Below are positions 23,499 through 32,771 of a stretch of 64,000 bases of DNA, piece by piece. The DNA lies in NCBI GenBank assembly GCA_021613335.1, contig JAJTWR010000465.1, forward strand, positions 84,501 to 148,500. The letters run 5' to 3'. This DNA is from Whitmania pigra. Its lineage: Eukaryota; Annelida; Clitellata; Hirudinida; Haemopidae. The notes under the pieces were generated by a model. That model was not told where the DNA came from. It did no database searches and saw nothing but the letters and a program-made list of their open reading frames with translations. The position numbers were made by a program, and so were the translations under genes. Within the stretch, counting starts at the first letter, position 1. Each line of letters opens with the position of its first letter.

Positions 23499-24702
23499 AA
23501 ATCTGTTCGTCCCGAACAGACTGCTGCTCCCCGTGGTACTTCGCCAGTCTGCGAATGTGTGCCACCTTCATTTTTACTCTCGGGACACAATCTCTCACAT
23601 GGTGCCCATGTATCACCATTGTTTCAATGCGAGCCCGTCCTCCTCTGGTATCTCTACTAAAACGCTTACTGAAAAAGATCAGCAAAACAACCAACAGCAC
23701 TAAATGCTCGCCTCGAATCTCCGACGACCTCCGAAGGCCAGAAAGCCCGCCCTGGCTGAGAACTCCACAAATGAACTCCTCGGACATTGATCCAACCTTA
23801 TTAACCACGTACTCACGACCGCCGAGTACCTCACCGTCAACATCTCCCCTGTCAGTTACAATGACATCCGCAGCTCCAACCTCCACTATATCCACAGCTG
23901 AATCGAATTCGGAAACTCCCAGCTCAAATCGATCGCCACTGTTTTCCGGGTCCAGTTCCTCCACTGATTCCTCAACTCGAGGAGGCTCCACTCTGGTCTC
24001 TCCCAAAGTCCCCCCTTCAATTATTTCTTCGGTTCTCTCCACAACCGATACCAACGAGGCAATCGTGCACGGAATTGGCTCATCGGGCACTGGCGCGACT
24101 TCTCTGGAGTTTGCGAAACTTTCCCTCAGCTCACCTTTGTCCTTATTCTCAACATTTATTGGGAGCTCCACTATTGGACTGTCCCCGTCAACTACCAAAC
24201 TGGCCTCACTCACCTCAGCAAAGGTCTCCTCAGCACCGTTCTCCTCACCCAGCTCTTCCCTCAGCTCCATTCCCGATTCCTCACTCCATGGAAGAAACAC
24301 TTCGCTTTCCAAAGTTCTTCCATCTACAATTTCCTCGGTCTCCTTCTCAACCGAAACCAGTGTGGCAATCGGGTACACTGCTGAGGCCCCAGCTGGCATG
24401 ATGTTTATGGTGCTTGATGGAGTCTCCTCCGGTTGGTAGCTAGTGGAGGCCTTGTTGGAGAAAACCTCAGTTACTTTTTCCATCTTTTCTTCAAAGCTTT
24501 GCATCATTTTATTTATATTTCCCATCACCCATTTCAGACCCGGATCAACAAACATATAAGCTTCTGGATCCTCACCCTGGTCTACTATCCACGACAGCAG
24601 GCGATCCTGCAATTCTTCCCTGGAGCCTTTCGAATCCATTTGCCTCAACTTAAGCTCACGTCTCATTCCAGCAAAAGTTAAATCTTCTAAGACCTTGCTC
24701 AT
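23497..24702 (-). CDS. SAP-domain Gag-like protein of the LTR element
   Basis: 401 residues from ATG 24702, about 15 bases after the primer-binding site, to TAA 23497 inside the polypurine tract. Residues about 5-40 form a SAP motif (LTFAGMRRELKLRQMDSKG, then LQDRLLSWI), a small helix-loop-helix known to bind AT-rich DNA. SAP motifs also occur at the Gag N-terminus of some animal LTR elements. A long acidic Glu/Val/Ser-rich middle follows. Residues about 334-344 (LVLLVVLLIFF) form a short hydrophobic segment. The last 57 residues are basic and His-rich (GHHVRDCVPRVKMKV). No CCHC knuckle is visible and pol is absent. The unbroken frame next to near-identical LTRs suggests recent or ongoing activity. 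The antisense 294-codon frame across it is a shadow. Confidence 0.8.
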   Translation of the reverse strand: MSKVLEDLTFAGMRRELKLRQMDSKGSREELQDRLLSWIVDQGEDPEAYMFVDPGLKWVMGNINKMMQSFEEKMEKVTEVFSNKASTSYQPEETPSSTINIMPAGASAVYPIATLVSVEKETEEIVDGRTLESEVFLPWSEESGMELREELGEENGAEETFAEVSEASLVVDGDSPIVELPINVENKDKGELRESFANSREVAPVPDEPIPCTIASLVSVVERTEEIIEGGTLGETRVEPPRVEESVEELDPENSGDRFELGVSEFDSAVDIVEVGAADVIVTDRGDVDGEVLGGREYVVNKVGSMSEEFICGVLSQGGLSGLRRSSEIRGEHLVLLVVLLIFFSKRFSRDTRGGRARIETMVIHGHHVRDCVPRVKMKVAHIRRLAKYHGEQQSVRDEQI

Positions 24703-24717
24703 GACTTACTTTTTGGG

Positions 24718-24735
24718 ATCCCACTCCTGACACCA
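24718..24735 (-). other. tRNA-Leu-type primer-binding site
   Basis: On the minus strand TGGTGTCAGGAGTGGGAT lies one base inside the 5' LTR. It is complementary to the CCA-ended 3' terminus typical of animal tRNA-Leu, so first-strand synthesis probably starts from that tRNA. Confidence 0.8.
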
Positions 24736-24736
24736 A

Positions 24737-25044
24737 TGAAATAACCGGGGGTCCGCAAATAAGTAAGTTAACTAATAAGTTTATTAGAGCAGGTATTCAG
24801 TTAACGGAACTGAATAATAGAAGTTAAGCGTTTAAGGAATTGAGGTACTTAAGGATGCAAATGGTTATTTGGGCTTCTAAGTTGTCTTGATTCTCGTTGT
24901 TTGTCAGGTGATTATCGAGAATGCTTTTCTGTAGCAAAAATAGATCCCACGTGCCCGGAAAAGATGCCAAATATAATTAAGTATAAATTTAATTATATTA
25001 GCAATATAAACCTAATTAATTTCCAAAAATCTAAGTTTACAACA
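24737..25044 (-). repeat. 5' LTR (relative to the element)
   Basis: 308 bp, near-identical to 23178-23485. It begins TGAAATAACC and ends TTTACAACA in + orientation. Confidence 0.9.
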
Positions 25045-25109
25045 ATATAGAGATGCAAGGCCTCCCGATGTATGGCTTGAATACTGTTAGCGGTCCTGAT
25101 ATGTACATA

Positions 25110-25270
25110 TACGGGAGTCCATGCAGCAACAGATGTAGCAAAACTTGAAAATAGCATGTTTAAAAAAGTTTCAACGCAGACTTTTTCAAAGCTTTCAGCT
25201 TTGTGGAATAAGCAAAACCAGTCAAGTTTGCCTCATGACAAGATCCGAGGTCATCATCGAGATATAACTT
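25110..25270 (+). pseudogene. hAT transposase fragment (central helical region)
   Basis: The + strand reads AATDVAKLENSMFKKVSTQ then FSKLSALWNKQNQSS and HDKIRG. This is the conserved 'ALWNKQNRS' block that follows the CHTLNL block in hAT transposases. With 22785-22960 it probably comes from one element, now split by the LTR insertion and further decay. Confidence 0.65.
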
Positions 25271-25669
25271 CGTTCTTGTAATTATGTGGGTCTCTCAATG
25301 ACGCATGAAAATGCCGATGCTGAGATAAAATTTGGATTTTCAAAAGAAGTCTAAAAATAATCATGAAATAAAAGAGACCATTAATTTTCAAACACTGCTT
25401 AACATTTGACTACTTATTTCACGTCAACAAGCATAGTATTGTTCACACTTGGTTAGTTTTATCAACATAGTAACTTGTCATAAATCTTATCATGAATCTA
25501 ACAAAAGTATGGCTAGAACGTCATCCCAAAGCAAATACTTATTGAAACATCATTTACTAAAATTCAAAACAAGCAGATAAACAATAATGAACATTTTAAA
25601 TCCTAAATATTGTTCCAACTTTGCCAATGAAGTTAGTTCATATTCTTCTTGCTTTTTGATCCATTCTGC

Positions 25670-25965
25670 AGGGGAGAAATGAGGGAAATAATGGAAATAA
25701 TCCCAACACAAACAGTCTATGGAAGGAAGTTTTCCATAATACTGCTCGCATTGCGTACTCAACTTGCATCACACAACGTATGGTACGATCTCTTCCATGA
25801 AATAAGTGGATGTCATTTCAATGATTGGATCAATCTTACTCAAACTTCCACCATTTGGAGCTTCTTTAAACAGGTCTCCGTCGATATTTATTGTAGCAGC
25901 ACTGCGTAAAGTACGTTGAGAAGTTGTAAGGGTTGTTGATGCTAGTATAGCGTATCTTAGCACTT
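25670..25965 (-). pseudogene. broken AMOP-domain paralogue of the Mesh-like gene
   Basis: On the minus strand, pieces align in order with the AMOP domain of the 18.6-21.5 kb gene. IRYTSINNPYN and TQCCYNK match CYRSTNNPDN and TQCCYN. After a frame change, APNGGSLSKID and FMEEIVPYVV match PPGGGTLDMYD and FMKDVLPYLL. Then a TGA stands where the intact gene has Cys, followed by CKLSTQCEQYYGKLPSID, which matches CKLTSKCDKYYEKRPSVD. One frameshift and one stop make it a pseudogene, most likely a degraded tandem duplicate. No NIDO or VWD part was found near it. Confidence 0.8.
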
Positions 25966-26239
25966 TTACGAAGAAATTAATAAAAATACTCTTCAGAACA
26001 GGAGGTCGTGTTACAATTTGTAAAATTTGTAAAAAGAAGGTTCTTTTTCTGGGCAAGGATTTATGCTCTATCTTTTATTCGCTTCATCTTCGCTGCCAAA
26101 TTTTACAATGAACTTCCTATTTTAATCTTTTGATCTTTTACTGCTTGCGAGAGGAGCAGTACGTGCTTTGGGACGGCATTTTGAGAGTATAAAAAACAAA
26201 AAGTGGAAAGAATAAGAATAAAAATAATCTAACAAAAAT

Positions 26240-26424
26240 CCGAATCGTGAAAATGCACGATATTTGAAAGCTAGCATAGCAACAAAGTCATGTGATGGCG
26301 CACAATTCCACCACCATTCCAATGGAAATAAATTATTGTCAACAATTTCTGGTTCTGCTCTATAATGGGCTGAGTGGTCATTCATAAAAGACGTCCTCAG
26401 AAATTTGCCGATTTTGTTATCCAC
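26240..26424 (-). pseudogene. hAT transposase C-terminal fragment
   Basis: The minus-strand frame contains EPEIVDNNLFPLEWWW, then NCAPSHDFVAMLAFKYRAFS. This matches the 'PLEWWK....PLLAKLARKYL' start of the hAT dimerisation domain. The conserved SAPSERVFS part is absent. It is a short relic. Confidence 0.65.
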
Positions 26425-27426
26425 CTATTTTGCGGAATCCACATTTTCCATAAAATTATTTTGTATAAATTTATAAAGTAATATATAATGTTTATAATAA
26501 AGTTCTAATGAAAAATCCGATTGTGAAGTTTCTTGGTTCTTGGTGAATGATTTAGTACCAGTCAGCAAAGATTGTCACGAAAATTTTTGCCTTGGTTTGA
26601 AACATGTCTTTTTTGGACTAGGTCCAAAAATTTTTGGAAAATTTTATAAATGCAAATAAATGCTTTAAATGCTCGCAAAGCAAAGAATATTGAAGTAATG
26701 GAAATGAAATGTAAACAAAAATAAATTTGCAAAATTTAAGAATTACTTTTTTTTAATGTGGATCCCGCAAAAGCAATAACACCCCTTCCCTTTAGAAGTA
26801 ATATTACGAATGACATGCGATGGAAGATGTGCTTCTATGATATTGTTACATCCGAGCAATAAATTATTAAGTTTTTATTGCAAAATTTCTATGGTTATAC
26901 TTACTAACTTTTTCTACGAAGTCGTGATAACATTATAGACAAACAAAAGAGGCGCACAAACAGTCCTAACAAACAATCTAAGAATCCAGCAGCCTGATGT
27001 TCTATGCAGTGATGGGTAGTATTTCATTTCACGTGATTTAAAATCACGAAATAAAATCACAAAGGTGATTTTTGATTTGATTCAAAATCATCGTGTGTTG
27101 TGCGATTTTGATTTTTATTTTAAATCATATTTTTGATGATTGATGATTTTTTTTATTATGTATATTTAGTTTTTTAAAACATTTAATATCTTTCTTTAAT
27201 GACATTATCAGTCGATAATCGATGCAACTTCCTTTTATTTACTTTTATTTACTTTGTATTGTTGTTAGTGCTATTCCGACCTCATGGTGAACGAAAGTTG
27301 TAAAATTGCTGATAATGATGAAACAAAAAGTCACTGTTAACAAGGCAAACAGTATTCGCACCAATACGATGAATTATTTGTCTGATTAGGAATGTCATCT
27401 GTCCAGTCTTGAATCAAGCCTAGTCA

Positions 27427-27626
27427 AAAAAATCTTTGTTGTAACTTCATTTATTTATATAGCGCCATATGCATAGCGTCAGAAGCGCTTCTTCTAACCA
27501 TTTATATAACGGTCCTTCCCAAGGGAACTGGTGGCAGTGTAAGCTGGGTTTCGAACACGACACATTACGACTGTTGCCATTACTGCCATATGCAGGCACG
27601 TAACCTATTTGGCTAACCTGCACGCC
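27427..27626 (-). repeat. tRNA-derived SINE, family A, nested in the hAT element
   Basis: On the minus strand it has a tRNA-like head (A-box-like TTAGCCAAATAGG, B-box GTTCGAAACCC), then CTTACACTGCCACCAG. The tail is GCGCTTCTGACGCTATGCAT followed by GGCGCTATATAAATAAAT. It is flanked by CCTAGTCA at 27419-27426 and 27627-27634, a plausible target duplication. It is the best-preserved family A copy. Confidence 0.8.
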
Positions 27627-27651
27627 CCTAGTCACTCTGTGCGCTATAATA

Positions 27652-27785
27652 CAACGCTGCCACCATCAGCACCCGTGGAGAGGTTATTTAGTTCGGCAGG
27701 ACTGATTTGAAACATCAAGAAGGAACAGACTACATGATTCGATGTTTCAAAAACTTTTGTTTTTAAAAGTTAATAAAAGCTTTTG
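27652..27785 (+). pseudogene. hAT dimerisation-domain remnant
   Basis: The + strand encodes PSAPVERLFSSAGLI and a stop. After a frame change it continues NRLHDSMFQKLLFLKVNK. This is the terminal part of the hAT C-terminal dimerisation domain, in the expected place just before the element's 3' inverted repeat. Confidence 0.8.
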
Positions 27786-28297
27786 AAAATTGATTGTTGA
27801 AAAAGTGATTTGATTTTGATGATTTTTGAAATACCTCTACAAGTGAACCTGATTTTAACGCGAAATCACATGCGTGAACCTGATTTCGAATTCAAATCAC
27901 TTTTTGTCTGGTGATCTTGATTTTGATTTCCAATCACTCTGAACGTGATTTTACCCATCACTGGTTCTATGTACTCAAATCCTCATTTTGATTGATCAGT
28001 TCTAAATAAAAAACAAAGTTTGTTTTAAACGCAAATTTGCTTCCCAAAGTGTACGTTACTTGTGATATAAAATATGTTTTTAAGCGTTCGGTTTACAAAT
28101 TCAAAATAGTGAAAGTTTAACGAGTTAATTGTCGCGTTAATTAATTCTGATGAGAATTAACTCGTTAACGCCTATTCGCTCGGTACCCTCTTTTTCAAAT
28201 CTTGGTTAATCGTGCGACCAAATAAAGCAAATAATAATATGGGAAGCCTGAAGCATGATATAAAAAGAATGAGTTACAAAACAAAAGTAGTTGAAAT

Positions 28298-28585
28298 TAC
28301 AGTTTAACCTGCTTATCTCGACATCTCGCCAACCCTATTAAGTCGACGCTTTTGAAGTGGAACCGCAACATTCTCTCTTTGTCTTATTTTCTCATCGGTT
28401 ATGTCGATGTTTTTGTCATCGAAACCTAACATCTCGAGCAAAAAAAGAGGGTCAAACTCGCCACTTTACATCAGTTATATCAACCTCTTGACTAATCGAT
28501 GACTTTGAAGTGAAACCACTAAAATCACTTTGTCGTAACATTTTCTCATCAGTTATGTCGATTCATTTATGTCGCCGAACCAAAT
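28298..28585. repeat. diverged ~150-bp tandem repeat, possibly a pogo-like MITE
   Basis: TTTAACCTGCTTATCTCGACAT opens the stretch. CATCAGTTAT(G/A)TC, GACTTTGAAGTG(G/A)AACC and TTGTCxxAxxTTTTCTCATC motifs then recur about 150 bp apart. The opening sequence resembles the inverted-repeat end of Tigger-type elements, but I cannot find the matching right end. Confidence 0.35.
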
Positions 28586-28987
28586 TCATTCTTACTGATT
28601 TTGTCTGAGTGGTAAATCGTCATAAAAAAAGAAGATTTTCCGTTCCGTTAATGCATTCCTTCACCAGGTAATAACTTGATTTCAACAAGCTCACTGTCAC
28701 CTAATTATAAATGAGTCATATTTCCATTACAAATAATGTTGCAAAATTTTAATTTTGTTAAATAAATTCTCATAATGGCTTCCATTTGTTCATAAACACT
28801 TAGTGCTTTTGGGATTTGTAATTTAAATTAGATGTAAAATATAAATTTTGTTAAACAAATACCTAATTATTTGCGTATATCCGTCGAAATGCAATGTTAA
28901 CAGAGTTTTTGACTTTATTTAAGTCGACTTAAAAATAAATTAAAAAATAAATAAGCATGCAACTAGATTTAATTACTTTGATTGTAC

Positions 28988-31445
28988 GTCACTCCAAATC
29001 CATGTCTCAGGAAAGTTCCTCCTTGGTGGTCTTGTGGGCTTTGGTTTGGTGAATTGTGATTGGTTGGACATTACAATTTCTGGGGTTCGTTCCAACATCA
29101 AAGATGTTTCAACCTCTTCGAGGCTACCATAATTACAATAGTTAAACATAATACGGAGAAGTAAAATATTTAAAGTTAAATATTAAAATAAAAGTTATTG
29201 TTTGATTTAATGTAAAATGCAATATGCTTTTGATATAGTTGGTATGTGATTTAGTCAATGTTCTATCAGTATAAATATTTGAGTTAGACCCATTACAATT
29301 CATTGTCCTACTCATCGAGTTATGCTGAGGACAAAAATTCCAGAATTCTATAAATCATAGAGTAGTTGTAAAAACTTATTGTTTATTTATTTAAATGTTT
29401 ATATCTTAACATATTTTATGGTTGTCAAGATCACGCATTGCCATTTTTCGCTCCATAACACCAACCTGTCGATAGCAGTTTGTAAGGAAGAGCTGTGGGG
29501 AGATGATGATGATGAGATAGCTTGATGTCATCTGCGAAGAGTATTTGACAGAGTTGTCTGTAAATGCGTCTACAACATCGTTTATGTAAATAAGGAAAAG
29601 CGTAGGACCCAGCACAGTCCCTTGAGGCACATCACTGGTCACATCTTTATTGTTGGATAATTGCACATTCACCTTTAACAGCTTGAATTCTATTTGCTAG
29701 AAGCCTCTCTATCCACGAAAATAAATTGCCTGAAATAAGCTTGAAGTTTTATCAGCAATTTTAAGTGAGACACTGAGTCAAAAGCCTTTTTGAAATCGAG
29801 ATATATAATATTAGTGCCCTGATGGAGTCGCATTGAAATTGACCAGTCCAATTGGTACACTCAATCAGATTTGTAGATGTTGACCTCAAATTCAAAAATC
29901 CATGTTGATCAGAAGATATAAGGCTGTTTGCCTGAAGGTAATTCAGGATGTCTTTATTGATTATCTGTTCCATTGCACGACAACAAAAAGTGATATTGGT
30001 CTGTAATTCCCTGGATCCGATGTGGAACTTTTTTTGTGGATTGGAGTGATATAAGCTGAGCTCCAATGTTGTTGGCCATGTATTCGGTGACTGAAAGCAA
30101 AAGACCATCGGCCACAAGTTCACCAGTACTTGTAATATAAAATAATAAAGATAAAATAATAATACAATGATGGTTGCTTGAGGTGCAAGATTTAAAGCCA
30201 TGTTTTCAGAAATGAAGATTGAGAATGTGTTGTTATTTGATGGATTTTCCAAAGGATGCAAATCTGACTGATATATTGGTCTTTTTCCAATTATCTAAAA
30301 TAATATGACAATAGTTATCTTATTTAGTAGTTAATAATTTAAAATACTTTGAAAATAATTCACACATTCAAACCTAACATTGACAGTAGGATGTAACTTC
30401 GTTTGTTCGGACGTTAAATGTCAAATTGGAAGAAGGCTGTTTAAAAATATTAGCAAGACACAGAATGCTATGTTGCAAAATAATTTGAATTTATATATAT
30501 TTTATTACGAACCTTTATTACATTAATTAACTTTGGCGATTGATAAGTGAACGTACTTCTTGTCTCTTCTGTCCAACTTTTCCAGTCTTTAGATACTTCG
30601 TCGTAAAATGTTGCCTGCAGTGGACATATTAACTTTAGTGTTTATTCTGAAATAAATTGCTGTAATCAATGAAGTGACGTCAAACGTCACTAAGACTTAA
30701 TGAATTATGCGCGACTGACGAAATAATTAGATAGTGCGTTTCGCGGCATATGAATAGGAACAAGCAAGCGACAAGTAGACCTTTTTCATATCATCACAGG
30801 GTCTCACGATTGATAAAGTGTTTAAGATATTTCACTATCAATTAGAATTGATAATAAGCTTGAAATCGAACATGTTGGCTTTTTAGTCTTGACAACCAAT
30901 AACAATCGACTCTGAAAATTGCTGAATATTAAGTTTTACATTGCGTTAGTCACAACAAAATTATGTTATTATTATTATTATTATTATTATAAATTAATCA
31001 CCATTTATTAAGAAACAGGTCTTGCTGTTGATGTTTGCAACTTAATAGCTTAAAATTACAACTACCGCTTTTTTGTAATCAGAACGACTGTCTTACTTTA
31101 ATCATTGCGAATATATGTTCTTGTCCAACGGAAACAGCGCAAATAACAATTCCATGCGAGGTCAGTATCAAATAATCAGTCGAATATTCTCTGCCGTAAT
31201 CATTCAACAAACTGATTTTGATGGGTTTGAATGTTCCATTTGGAAATATGATATCAGAAAGTTTTGGTTGATAATCGTCAGCTTGTGATAATTTAATATG
31301 AAAACATCCAAATGTTAAAATTTCATCGATTTCGAATAATTTTGTTCAATGTTTTAAAATGTTGAATATCCTCTGTATTATTTGACAAAAGTTGCACAAG
31401 CGTTTGCATATTAACTGTGATACTAAATGGTACCAAATATTTTCA
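28988..31445 (-). pseudogene. alpha-2-macroglobulin/TEP-family gene remnant
   Basis: Minus-strand exons follow the order of this family. 31345-31445 reads SITVNMQTLVQLLSNNTED. 31097-31345 reads FPNGTFKPIKISLLNDYG and ends in donor AAA|GTAAGA. 30522-30614 reads ATFYDEVSKDWKSWTEETRS, then YQSPKLI, with a clean phase-0 junction. 30374-30436 reads SSNLTFNVRTNEV and ends in TAG. About 30070-30294 reads FSIFISENMALNLAPQATII and, after a frame change in a T/A-rich tract, STGELVADGLLLSV. 28988-29128 reads NFPETWIWSD, the hallmark just after the bait region. Intact members trap proteases or act as complement-like opsonins. Here there are two frame changes, a stop, an internal LINE insertion and no thioester (GCGEQ) exon, so I call it a pseudogene. 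A still-spliced divergent gene is less likely. Confidence 0.75.
29400..30068 (-). mobile_element. CR1/L2-type LINE fragment inserted in the macroglobulin remnant
   Basis: Minus-strand reverse-transcriptase blocks occur in order across frame changes. They are SSAYITPIHKKSS and DPGNYRPISL, then MEQIINKDILNYLQ, SDQHGF and RSTSTNLIE. DVPQGTVLGPTLFLIYIND follows. The 5' part is missing and the catalytic 'F-A-D-D' block is not intact. It lies in the same orientation as the host gene and separates the GELVADG exon from the FPETWIW exon. Confidence 0.85.
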
Positions 31446-31619
31446 TAATAATTAATATCACGTTATTATTGCTAATTTACTGATTTTTTTTTCCAAAGAT
31501 ATGGAAGAGTTTCGCTTATACCATTCGAAAGGCAACGTAACGAACCATCACTTTGCTGAAGAAAACTTAAAGAGGGCAACTCAGAAAAAAGGAAGATAGA
31601 AGTACTAAAAATTTGTCAA

Positions 31620-32770
31620 ATAAATCATTTTAGCTTTGTCCTTTTATGTACAAACTAAATAAACTATTACACGTTGCCTCATCAATTTTACTTCAAGAGC
31701 TTTATGTAACTTAGATTGTTTCAGGAGAAATAGTTACCACAAAACTGTCAAACACCAGCAATTGCCACAGGAAAAATTGCAAAGTGAATAATTTAAATTG
31801 ACTTTGGGATGATCTCCAAGGAATAAAAGATGCATGACGCTGAAGTTGAGAATTCAAGACTACTTGGCCATCTGCTCAGGGCAGCATTTCCCCAGGTGGA
31901 GGCCACGGTGCAGTTTGGTTGGAAGAGGCCCACAAAGCAGCTTCTATTTCCTCCTGGCAATCTGACAAGAAAAAAAAAAGATTGTTCTGGTCGGCAGATG
32001 CCTCATCCACCAAATGACACGTTCTATTGAAAACGCAACGAATGTAATCAATATTAGCTCTCGAATGACTGTTATTATCTGAGATTTTCTCTACATCAAG
32101 AAAAAATTGAATTTAATTGAAATAATATAATTGAAGGTTGAGAATAGACGTCTGCTTCCAAATCCGCCATATCTTTCCTTCTAAATTCGCGATTCTTAAT
32201 GCACAGATTCTATATATTACTTGAATTACTGTAAATCTATTCGTTTTGGTTAAGATTATTTTTTAATTGATTTTATTTATTTTCTTTATTCGTTTTAATA
32301 AGTTAAATAAGAAGCCAGATTTTGAAATAATTTAACTTATAATTTGAAATAATAACTTTTTATTTAATATTTTAGTATTATTATTTATTGTACGACAAAA
32401 TTATCCAATTATTTTCCTGATGGTGAGATTCGAAAAAGTGAAAAAGTTCTCCTCTCAAAAGAATAAAATATCGAGTCGGGGAAAGATATTGTTAAATTGT
32501 TGAAAGTTACAAATTCTCACGAAAAGTTGTGATTATTTTAACTCGGTGCGTCGATAAATATTGCAATTAAATTGAACTGAATGAACTCTTCAATTTACTG
32601 CTATTTCAGAATATAAAGTTTTTGTTAATGTCTTGCCGAGAATATAAACGCACAATTTTGTGACATGTAGCAACACTTCAGAAACATATCAAATTAATCG
32701 ATCTCTTTAGATTTTAATTTAAACAACTTTTCAAAAAAGGTGTTTTAGGTACATACTTTCGAACAGCTGA
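31620..32770. other. no gene seen upstream of the lectin-PAN gene
   Basis: The 66-codon frame at 31830-32030 has no splice context or recognised domain. The rest is AT-rich. The promoter of the gene at 32772 presumably lies here, but no element could be identified. Confidence 0.4.
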
Positions 32771-32771
32771 C

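Larger units (their letters stand above)
23178..25044 (-). mobile_element. young non-autonomous LTR retrotransposon carrying only a SAP/Gag-like ORF
   Basis: Two 308-bp direct repeats (23178-23485 and 24737-25044) begin TG and end CA. They differ by only two visible single-base indels, and 4-bp ATAT target duplications flank the element (23174-23177 and 25045-25048). On the minus strand the 5' LTR is followed after one base by an 18-nt primer-binding site complementary to a tRNA-Leu 3' end. A polypurine tract (AAGGAGGGTGTAA) abuts the 3' LTR. The only internal gene is a 401-codon ORF with no protease, reverse transcriptase or integrase, so it must be mobilised in trans. Signals and target-duplication length fit the Gypsy group. 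Layout resembles pol-less 'terminal repeat with Gag' elements. Confidence 0.9.
27007..27963 (+). mobile_element. hAT DNA transposon, internally deleted, with exact 8-bp target duplication
   Basis: The left end is CAGTGATGGGTA and the right end its inverted copy TACCCATCACTG. The element is flanked on both sides by GTTCTATG (26999-27006 and 27964-27971), the 8-bp duplication expected of hAT. Subterminal GTGATTTTGATTTT motifs are repeated near both ends. Of the transposase only the C-terminal dimerisation segment survives. A SINE is nested inside. At 957 bp including the SINE, it cannot move without a helper. Confidence 0.9.

Noticed and set aside
23555..24439. 294-codon Ser/Thr/Pro-rich + strand frame
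   Set aside because: It lies wholly antisense to the SAP/Gag ORF. Its composition is what the Glu/Val/Ser-rich sense strand dictates, and the element's LTR, primer site and polypurine tract all orient the gene on the minus strand.
25670..25965. Selenoprotein reading of the TGA
   Set aside because: A frameshift elsewhere in the same short relic and the absence of a visible SECIS-like fold make simple pseudogenisation the better explanation.
29406..30261. Two independent host genes on the minus strand
   Set aside because: The left frame and most of the right one are LINE reverse-transcriptase blocks. The start of the right frame is the macroglobulin GELVADG-type exon read in one frame across the junction.
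31830..32030. 66-codon + strand ORF as a gene
   Set aside because: No domain, no splice signals and no signal peptide, and neither strand matches the neighbouring genes.
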